A program made the position numbers and the translations under genes. The notes under the pieces are model-generated. The model was not told where the DNA came from. It was given only the letters and a program-made list of their open reading frames with translations, and did no database searches. Shown here one piece after another: positions 1 to 5,074 of a DNA stretch of 5,074 nt (position 1 is the first letter of the stretch; every line of letters begins with the position of its first letter). The DNA comes from Micropepsaceae bacterium (lineage in GTDB: Bacteria; Pseudomonadota; Alphaproteobacteria; Micropepsales; Micropepsaceae). The DNA lies in contig JANWHR010000269.1 of assembly GCA_025450355.1 (NCBI GenBank), positions 1 to 5,074 on the forward strand, given 5' to 3'.

Positions 1-579
1 ACCATCGTGCTCGGCCTTAATTTTCACCTTGTCGCCTTCCGGCAGGGAAAAAAGCGGATCTCCCATGGGAACCGGAGAAACCCGCACCGGCGTGGCGGCT
101 GCGATGACGACGCCTTGGTGCAATCGGGGCCAAAGGGCCAGCGCGTTGCTGAGCGTCAAGCCGAGCATCGATACGCCCAGCAGCGCGGCCAAGCCGCGCC
201 TCCGTCGATACCGCGAAGACAGTTGCGAGGCGATCAGGCTCACACCCACCAGACTCAACCCCAGGATACCGGCCCACGAGATCCAGAAAGGACTGGCGAT
301 GCTCGCGGCGCGATCCAGCAGGTCGGGCGTTTCCGCCGGCAAATGCGCCGAGGCGCGCACCAGCCGCAAATTGGCCTGGACATCGGGATCGCCCGGTGCG
401 AGGAGGCGCGCGCGTTCATAGTTTAGGATCGCCATTCCAGGCTTGCCTGCGCGCGCATAAGAATTGGCGATGTTGTAGAGGCCGGCCGCGGAATAACCCG
501 CGGACCCGGACTCCGAATGAGCCGCGACCGCGCCGAGCAGCAGGAAGATTGCCAAGAAAGCTTGTACTGCGCGGTTCAC
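1..579 (-). CDS. batE: BatE-like TPR and SH3-domain membrane protein, 3' end cut off by the window
   Basis: The frame opens with GTG at 579-577, overlapping the batD stop (GTGA), and runs without a stop to base 1, giving 193 codons. There is no in-frame ATG in the first 48 codons, so an ATG-only gene caller would miss or shorten it. The N-terminus (VNRAVQAFLAIFLLLGAVAAHS) is a signal peptide. A TPR follows at about 28-75 (GLYNIANSYARAGKPGMAILNYERA, then PGDPDVQANLRLVR). Two membrane helices come next (about 98-117 and 130-150), separated by the basic loop RYRRRR, so both flanking regions should be periplasmic. From about 160, ATPVRVSPVPMGDPLFSLPEGDKVKIK matches the start of a bacterial SH3-like domain, whose end is beyond the window. 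TPR, two helices and SH3 in this order, right after batD, is the BatE layout. It is probably an accessory scaffold for the Bat complex. No Shine-Dalgarno is evident, so it is likely coupled to batD translation. Confidence 0.88.
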   Translation of the reverse strand, partial: MNRAVQAFLAIFLLLGAVAAHSESGSAGYSAAGLYNIANSYARAGKPGMAILNYERARLLAPGDPDVQANLRLVRASAHLPAETPDLLDRAASIASPFWISWAGILGLSLVGVSLIASQLSSRYRRRRGLAALLGVSMLGLTLSNALALWPRLHQGVVIAAATPVRVSPVPMGDPLFSLPEGDKVKIKAEHDG

Positions 580-2396
580 GGGGCTGCATCGCTCATTAAG
601 TGGCGCTGCACGACCCGCAGCCAGCGCGCAAAGTCGGTGGCATTGAGCTTGCGCCCTGAATATTTCGCTTCGTCCGCGAGCGCAAACAGCTCGCGAATAT
701 CATTTTCCGCTCCAACGCGGCGTTCCACTTCAGCGGCGGTGATCTCTTCCGGCGCGAGCTGCCAGCGCACCGCCAGCGCCGCCTGCAATGCCGCTCGCGC
801 GGAATCGAAAAATAGCGCCACGTCTCCGGCGCGTGCCGCGCCCCGCAGTTGAGCCAGCACGCGCTTGGCGGCCCGCGGGGCGGTCCGATCAGAGTCCCGC
901 CCGACCGCCCGGCGGCGTCTGGCGCTCAGCCACGCGGCCGCGAATGCAAGCACGATGATCGAAGGCACGGGCAGAAACTTCGCCTGCAAATACAGCGGAA
1001 CGAGCGAGGGCGTCGTGTTGGTCTCGACGTGATCAGGGCGCAAACCCGCCGCGTCCTTGTTCGCAGCCGAGACCACCGCGGACGGCGCCGCAGGGGCCGT
1101 CCGGCTGTCGGCGAGAGCCGGCGAAATCGACACGCTCAAGGAAGCGCTGCGGGCCGTTTCGTAGCGGCGCTTGTTCGGATCAAAGTAGCTGAAGGTCAAT
1201 CCTGGAAGCTCTTGCACGCCGGCCTTGGAAGCAATCACCGGCTGCTCGAAGGTCTTCATACCGCTGAAACCCAGCGGATCGCTGCTGTTGAAAGAGGACT
1301 TCGGGGGATAGGTTTTCCATTGATCGAGATGATCCAGCATGGAGCTGTCGACGCGGTCAAAATTTCCAGATCCGGTGACGCGCATCCGCAAAGTCAAAGG
1401 CTCGCCGACTTCCGCCTTGATGGGCGATACGTCGCTCGCGATGCTGAATGTGCCAATGGCGCCGTGAAAATCGCCGGGTCGGCCTTCCGCCGGCAATTCG
1501 TGCACCGTCAGCTCTTGCGCCGGGCTCCTGACGTTGATGTCCTTGGGAATGGTGGCGCCAAACAGGTTCTGCCAGAAGGGGTCGCCAAATCGATCGTCCA
1601 AGGAGGATTCCTTTTTCGGCCGCGTTCTAATTTTCACCGTCAGCGGAACTTCGGCCGAAAGCGGGAAGGAGCCCGGCTTGACCACCGCGAGCGTGCTGCG
1701 CCAGGTCAGCAGCACAAAGGGCTCGCCGTTGATCAGTTTTTCCGTACGCTCCGGCTGATGCGAAAGATTGTTGAGGGTGAAATTGTCGTCGGTCAGTTTG
1801 GGCGGACCGTTTATCGACTCGACGAAGCCGGACCGCAGGCCCACTTCCATTTCAACCGGAACACTCTCGCCGACATAGACGTCCCGCTTCGGGACGGTCA
1901 GGCGAACATAAGCGGAACCGTCGTCGGTCAAGTGCACGCCCTTCGGTACCGATCCTCCGGAAAAGATGGGCGGCGGTATCGGCGCACCGGGTGCGGCAGG
2001 GTGCGGAATGCTCGTGCCGCTGGAGGCGTCGCCCACCTGCAGCACCAGCGGCTGGGCCTTGGGTGTTACGGCCGGAATGGTGAAAATGCCGGCTATTTGC
2101 GGCGTCACCCGCATGACAATCGAGCTGGAAGGCAGCGTTGTGCCGTTGATGATCTGCACTTCGTGCGTGCGGGCGATGATTTCAAATTTCAAGCCCGCGA
2201 CCACGGGCATGGTGATCGGGTTCGTGCCGTCCCCTAAATTTGTGATGGTGAACTGCGCCGACTCACCCAACTGGATTTGCGCGGGTTGAATGGTCGCATA
2301 GACCAGAGGATCGTCGGCGTAGGCCGCCGCCGCAACAAGACAAACCAGCAGACTGAAGGCGGCCAGCCGAACGCTTCGAATGCGATTGCGGGCCAT
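576..2396 (-). CDS. batD: BatD family protein (oxygen-tolerance family), single-pass periplasmic protein
   Basis: This 606-residue protein, a usual length for BatD, starts with a clear signal peptide: basic MARNRIRSVR, a hydrophobic core to about residue 25, and a likely cut after AYA at 27. The ectodomain (about 28-470) is beta-rich. It contains VYVGESVPVEMEV near 174-186 and the family-typical block GDFHGAIGTFSIA (308-320) followed by VGEPLTLRMRVTGSGN (330-345). A Pro-rich linker lies at 131-151. A membrane helix at about 475-491 is followed by SARRRR, so the Ala/Arg-rich helical tail (about 492-606) should be cytoplasmic. LLVC near residue 19 is not a lipobox because Val precedes the Cys. 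The ATG at 2396-2394 overlaps the preceding TAA (TAATG) and no good Shine-Dalgarno is seen, so translation probably depends on coupling. BatD proteins are membrane partners of the Bat VWA proteins; no enzymatic activity is known. The identification is firm, the molecular role is not. Confidence 0.93.
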   Translation of the reverse strand: MARNRIRSVRLAAFSLLVCLVAAAAYADDPLVYATIQPAQIQLGESAQFTITNLGDGTNPITMPVVAGLKFEIIARTHEVQIINGTTLPSSSIVMRVTPQIAGIFTIPAVTPKAQPLVLQVGDASSGTSIPHPAAPGAPIPPPIFSGGSVPKGVHLTDDGSAYVRLTVPKRDVYVGESVPVEMEVGLRSGFVESINGPPKLTDDNFTLNNLSHQPERTEKLINGEPFVLLTWRSTLAVVKPGSFPLSAEVPLTVKIRTRPKKESSLDDRFGDPFWQNLFGATIPKDINVRSPAQELTVHELPAEGRPGDFHGAIGTFSIASDVSPIKAEVGEPLTLRMRVTGSGNFDRVDSSMLDHLDQWKTYPPKSSFNSSDPLGFSGMKTFEQPVIASKAGVQELPGLTFSYFDPNKRRYETARSASLSVSISPALADSRTAPAAPSAVVSAANKDAAGLRPDHVETNTTPSLVPLYLQAKFLPVPSIIVLAFAAAWLSARRRRAVGRDSDRTAPRAAKRVLAQLRGAARAGDVALFFDSARAALQAALAVRWQLAPEEITAAEVERRVGAENDIRELFALADEAKYSGRKLNATDFARWLRVVQRHLMSDAAP

Positions 2397-4282
2397 TACC
2401 AGTTCTTAAAGGGTTTGTCTCGCGGCTGCACGACGCCGCGTTGCTGCGCCCAGGGGACCGGCATGGCGCGATGCTCGTCGCCTTTTACCGAATCGAGGAG
2501 TTCGCGTGCTTCTTCCTGAGTCATCTGGCCGGGAGCGCGCTGATTGTCCGCCGACGTTTGACCGGCGCCGGGGGGTGGCTGATCGCCTTTTGCATCGGCC
2601 GACTTGGGCGGCGGCGAGCCCTGGCCCTGGTTTGCGGCTTGCGGACTGTTCGACGGATTTTGCCCCTGATCCGGTTGCCTGTTCTGATTTTGCGCATTGT
2701 TCTGACCTGGGTCCTGCTTGGGATTCTGATCCTGCTTTTGCTGGTTCTGATCCTGCTTTTGATCCTGCTTTTGATCCTGGTTTTGGCTTTGCTTTTTGTC
2801 CTGATTCTGATTTCGATTCTGGTTCTGATTGCCTTGATTCTGCTGATTCTGCTGCTGCTTCAATGCGTCTATTTTGCGCTTCACCAAGTCCCGGTTGAAT
2901 TTGCTGTCCGCATCATCTGCGCGCATTTGCAGCGCGGTGTCGTAAGCCTTCACCGCGTCGTTCCATTTCTGCAAAGTCTCTTGGGGTAATGTCTGCTCGG
3001 TTTTCTGTCCGGAGCGGTACAAGGTATTGCCCAGATTGTAGTAAGCGTCTTCTTGAACGGCCAATCGCCTCGGGTCATCCGAGGGTGAGTGGGCAATGGA
3101 TTGCTGGAACGACTGTGCGGCCTGCGGAAATTGGCCTGCGCGATAAGCGGTGGTCCCGGCGTTGTACTCCACGACCGGACGCTTCGAGTCCGGTACTGAG
3201 TCCGCGTGCACGGTGCGAAAGAGCAACGCCAACAGCAAGATCCCGAGCGGCACTGCGGCCGGCGCCTTGATCGGCGCCCTGCTCCGGCGGCGCGAACCGA
3301 CCAGCAGACTGCCGAGCAGCATCGCGAGCGAAGCGGCAAGCGGCCACTGATAGCGCTCGATATATATCTTCTTCTGCCTCGATGCGAGATTGTGCTTGGC
3401 AATGGAACCGAGGACATTTTGGAAAATCAATTCCAGTCCTTCTGCCTGAGTTCCCAGCGGTACGTAAAATCCGCCCGTTGCGCCGGCGATGGCTTTCAGG
3501 CCCTGCTCGTCGAGCCGCGACCTGACGAATGCGCCGGTCTCGTCCTTCACAAATCCGCCGCCCTGCGCAGGCGGGATCGGAATCAAATCACCTGCGGCGG
3601 TTCCCACGCCCACGGTGAAGATTTTAATGCCATCCATCTTGGCCGCCGCCTCGGCGGTCTCGAAGGCGCTGCCCTCCAGCTCTTCGCCGTCCGTCACCAG
3701 TATCAATATTTTATCGCTGCCGGGACGCCGGCGCAGAACGCCCTGCGCGGCCTGAATGGCCGCCGCGATATTGGTGCCGCCGCGCGGAATCGTGGCGGTA
3801 TCGATGGCGCCCAGGGACTCATGAAAGGCTCCGTAGTCCAGCGTGACCGGACACGCCAAAAAGGCGGTGCCGGCAAATGCCACGATCCCCACGGCATCGC
3901 CGTCCAATTTTTTCGCGAAGTCATCGATGGCAAGTTTGGCGCGAATGAGACGGTTGGGTTTCACGTCGGGAGTCAGCATGCTGCGCGATGTATCGATTGC
4001 GAAAATAATGTCATTGCCGCGGCGGCTGACCTGCTCCCAACGAAACCCAACGAGTGGACCCGCCAGCGCCGCGAACAGGCCGATCAGCGCTGCGAGGAGC
4101 AAACCTCGCTGCAGGCGCCGCCGGCCGGGGGATATCGAGCGGGTCAATTGCTGCCGCAGATGCGCCGATACGAACCTGGCCAGCGCCGCGTGTTGCCGCG
4201 CATCGTAGCGGCGCCACAGCCAGATGAGCGCGAGGGCACACAGCAATCCAGCCGCCAGCCATGCCGGATGGGCGAAGCTCAC
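2396..4282 (-). CDS. BatB-BatC fusion: VWA domain plus TPR protein with Q/N-rich C-terminal tail
   Basis: This 628-residue protein has membrane helices at about 8-24 and 58-80, a VWA domain at about 90-290, helices at about 312-329 and 342-358, TPRs at about 366-470, a Q/N-rich tail at 476-541, a Pro-rich stretch to about 585, and a terminal block ending KPFKNW. The MIDAS set is complete: D97, S99 and S101 (DTSRS), T170 (GGTN), D198 (TDGE). The TPR part shows EYNAGTTAYRAGQFPQAAQ and AYYNLGNTLYRSGQ, then KWNDAVKAYDTALQM after an insertion typical of BatC. Basic loops (RR at 24-25, RRRSR at 331-335) place the VWA and TPR parts in the periplasm. The helix at 342-358 ends VHA-DS, like a signal peptide, marking where a separate BatC would begin. 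The start is GTG at 4282, chosen for the GGAGG five bases upstream and the overlap with the batA stop; MSFAHPAWLA fits BatB N-termini. The stop TAA shares one base with the batD ATG. Fused BatB/BatC proteins are known in Gammaproteobacteria; here they probably act as one scaffold with BatA. The exact biochemical role is unknown. Confidence 0.93.
   Translation of the reverse strand: MSFAHPAWLAAGLLCALALIWLWRRYDARQHAALARFVSAHLRQQLTRSISPGRRRLQRGLLLAALIGLFAALAGPLVGFRWEQVSRRGNDIIFAIDTSRSMLTPDVKPNRLIRAKLAIDDFAKKLDGDAVGIVAFAGTAFLACPVTLDYGAFHESLGAIDTATIPRGGTNIAAAIQAAQGVLRRRPGSDKILILVTDGEELEGSAFETAEAAAKMDGIKIFTVGVGTAAGDLIPIPPAQGGGFVKDETGAFVRSRLDEQGLKAIAGATGGFYVPLGTQAEGLELIFQNVLGSIAKHNLASRQKKIYIERYQWPLAASLAMLLGSLLVGSRRRSRAPIKAPAAVPLGILLLALLFRTVHADSVPDSKRPVVEYNAGTTAYRAGQFPQAAQSFQQSIAHSPSDDPRRLAVQEDAYYNLGNTLYRSGQKTEQTLPQETLQKWNDAVKAYDTALQMRADDADSKFNRDLVKRKIDALKQQQNQQNQGNQNQNRNQNQDKKQSQNQDQKQDQKQDQNQQKQDQNPKQDPGQNNAQNQNRQPDQGQNPSNSPQAANQGQGSPPPKSADAKGDQPPPGAGQTSADNQRAPGQMTQEEARELLDSVKGDEHRAMPVPWAQQRGVVQPRDKPFKNW
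2660..2857 (-). repeat. Low-complexity Q/N-rich coding segment (BatC tail)
   Basis: Residues 476-541 of the fusion protein contain 29 Gln and 14 Asn in 66 positions, interspersed mostly with Asp, Lys and Arg. The DNA is built from short CTG/CTTTT/GATT-type words on the plus strand. Such a tail after the TPRs is usual in BatC proteins of many phyla, so it is a family trait rather than an insertion. It is probably disordered and lies in the periplasm. Its antisense reads as a Leu/Ile-rich hydrophobic peptide, which is an artefact of Gln and Asn codons. Confidence 0.9.
2728..2784 (+). repeat. 12-bp tandem repeat inside the BatC tail
   Basis: The plus-strand word GATCCTGCTTTT occurs at 2728-2739, then, after nine bases, at 2749-2760 and 2761-2772, followed by a one-mismatch copy (GATCCTGGTTTT) at 2773-2784. 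Each unit encodes the KQDQ pattern on the minus strand. The 12-bp period is a multiple of three, so gain or loss of units keeps the reading frame. It probably arose by slippage or unequal recombination. Confidence 0.85.
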
Positions 4283-5074
4283 GGCAGCCTCCGCAGCCGC
4301 GTTTGCTGCAGCAGCAGGCTGAACCCCAGGATGCCCAGAGCGGGTATCAGCGCCCAGGGATACAACTCCTCCGTGTGCTCGAATTTCCGCACCGTTTGCG
4401 CGGTCTTCTCGAAGCGATTGATTTGCTCATAGATCTTTTGCAAGGAAGTCGTATCGGTCGCGCGATAGAATTTTCCACCCGTCTCATCGGCCACGGCCTG
4501 CAATGTCTTCTCGTCCACATCGACCCTGGCCGTGATGATCCGCGTGTTTCCGGCCGCATCGTGGATTGGGATGGGTGCATCGCCTCGAACGCCGACGCCG
4601 ATTGTGTATATCTTGACGCCCATGGCGCGGGCCGCCTCCGCGGCGGCACTGGGAGAAATCTTCCCGGTGTTGTTCACGCCATCCGTGAGCAAAATGATCA
4701 CCTTGGACTTGGACTTGGCCTGTGTCAGGCGCAGCCGGTTGACTCCGGCCGCGATTGCCGAGCCAATCGCGGTGCCATCGTCGGCGCCGCCCACGGCGAC
4801 CCGCTCCAGATTTTGCTGCAGCCAGTCGTGATCGAGCGTAATGGGACTGACCAGATACGGGGCGCCCGCAAATGCAATGATGCCGATGCGATCGTCCGGC
4901 CGCTCGTCGATGAATTTCGATACCACGGACTTGACCACTTCAATGCGGTTTACCCGTTCGTTTTCGATCTGGAAATCCAGCGCGTGCATTGAGACGGAGA
5001 CATCCAGGCCGAGCACGATATCAATGCCGTTGGCCGTGACTTCGGTGCGGCCGTGCGCGCGCTGCGGGCGGGCG
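4279..5074 (-). CDS. batA: BatA-like von Willebrand factor A (VWA) protein, 5' end cut off by the window
   Basis: The reading frame is open to the right edge (first whole codon at 5073) and ends with TGA at 4281-4279, giving 264 visible residues; the N-terminus, normally with one or two membrane helices, lies outside. The visible part opens with ARPQ, then GIDIVLGLDVSVSM, the usual entry of a Bat-type VWA domain. The metal-ion-dependent adhesion site (MIDAS) looks complete: D24, S26 and S28 in DVSVS, T101 in DDGTAIGSA, and D131 in LLTDG (visible numbering). A hydrophobic helix at about 240-257 (YPWALIPALGILGFSLLL) with a basic end anchors the C-terminus. In this family the VWA domain lies in the periplasm and is thought to mediate metal-dependent protein-protein contacts. 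The stop overlaps the batB-batC start by four bases (GTGA), so the two are probably translationally coupled. The GTG at 5016 (VLGLDVS) is inside the VWA core and is not a real start. Assignment as BatA rather than BatB rests on gene order and the short C-terminal anchor. Confidence 0.9.
   Translation of the reverse strand, partial: ARPQRAHGRTEVTANGIDIVLGLDVSVSMHALDFQIENERVNRIEVVKSVVSKFIDERPDDRIGIIAFAGAPYLVSPITLDHDWLQQNLERVAVGGADDGTAIGSAIAAGVNRLRLTQAKSKSKVIILLTDGVNNTGKISPSAAAEAARAMGVKIYTIGVGVRGDAPIPIHDAAGNTRIITARVDVDEKTLQAVADETGGKFYRATDTTSLQKIYEQINRFEKTAQTVRKFEHTEELYPWALIPALGILGFSLLLQQTRLRRLP
4288..4292 (-). promoter_or_regulatory. Ribosome binding site of the batB-batC gene
   Basis: GGAGG on the minus strand lies five bases before the GTG at 4282-4280, inside the last codons of batA. 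It is the only strong Shine-Dalgarno sequence at a gene junction in the window. It decides the GTG as the start and suggests that this gene can load ribosomes itself as well as by coupling to batA. Confidence 0.75.

Noticed and set aside
17..277. Minus-strand frame with ATG (86 codons)
   Set aside because: It is in a different phase from batE, whose GTG-initiated frame covers the same bases and shows the expected helices and SH3-like start.
849..2237. Long plus-strand open frame (462 codons) opposite batD
   Set aside because: Its translation is rich in Arg, Gly and His with no domain, as is usual for antisense frames in GC-rich genes. The opposite strand encodes a clear BatD.
2334..2342. Possible lipoprotein signal around LLVC in the BatD leader
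   Set aside because: The residue before Cys is Val, whereas a lipobox needs Gly, Ala or Ser; a normal signal peptidase I site (AYA-DD) follows.
2441..2989. Plus-strand open frame encoding a very hydrophobic Leu/Ile-rich protein that looks like a multi-pass membrane protein
   Set aside because: It is the exact antisense of the Q/N-rich BatC tail: Gln and Asn codons read backwards give Leu, Ile and Val. The minus strand has the recognisable protein.
3206..4432. Long plus-strand open frame (408 codons) opposite batBC and batA
   Set aside because: No recognisable domain or membrane pattern; it spans a gene junction on the coding strand and is an antisense shadow of two VWA genes.
4261..4992. 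Plus-strand open frame (243 codons) opposite batA
   Set aside because: Antisense of the VWA domain, with no motif or plausible ribosome binding context.
5014..5016. GTG as a start for a short batA
   Set aside because: The codon lies inside the first VWA beta strand (GIDIVLGLDVS), and the frame remains open with family-typical sequence to the window edge.

Overview
The window is one gene-dense, GC-rich segment read entirely on the minus strand. It carries four consecutive overlapping genes of a Bat ('Bacteroides aerotolerance'-type, MoxR-associated) operon. In transcription order, from the right edge to the left, they are: the 3' part of batA (VWA protein, 5' end outside the window), a batB-batC fusion (VWA domain joined to TPRs and a Q/N-rich tail), batD (large single-pass periplasmic protein), and the 5' part of batE (TPR plus a bacterial SH3-like segment, 3' end outside the window).

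The genes are packed with no intergenic space. batA and batBC share a GTGA overlap, batBC and batD share a TAATG overlap, and batD and batE share another GTGA overlap. Two of the three internal starts are GTG. No promoter, terminator, RNA gene, mobile element or CRISPR is visible, and no stretch lacks a gene. The transcript must begin beyond the right edge, where family knowledge predicts moxR, a DUF58 gene and often a DUF4381-type gene.

All four products are predicted to be inner-membrane proteins with their working domains in the periplasm. There are two VWA domains with complete-looking metal-ion-dependent adhesion sites, TPRs, a beta-rich BatD ectodomain and an SH3-like domain. Positively charged loops (RRRSR in BatBC, SARRRR in BatD, RYRRRR in BatE) support a consistent topology. 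The parts look like an envelope protein-protein interaction assembly, probably worked on by a MoxR AAA+ ATPase from the cytoplasm. The exact biochemical role of Bat proteins is unsettled: aerotolerance, envelope stress and metalloprotein maturation have all been proposed.

The organism is a GC-rich Gram-negative bacterium. A BatB-BatC fusion next to separate BatD and BatE fits a gammaproteobacterium (Xanthomonadales/Steroidobacter-like) or possibly an acidobacterium. This is inference, because no taxonomic marker is present. I see no wholly new system. The most distinctive points are the fusion junction, which keeps a signal-peptide-like segment, and the Q/N-rich tail with a 12-bp tandem repeat.
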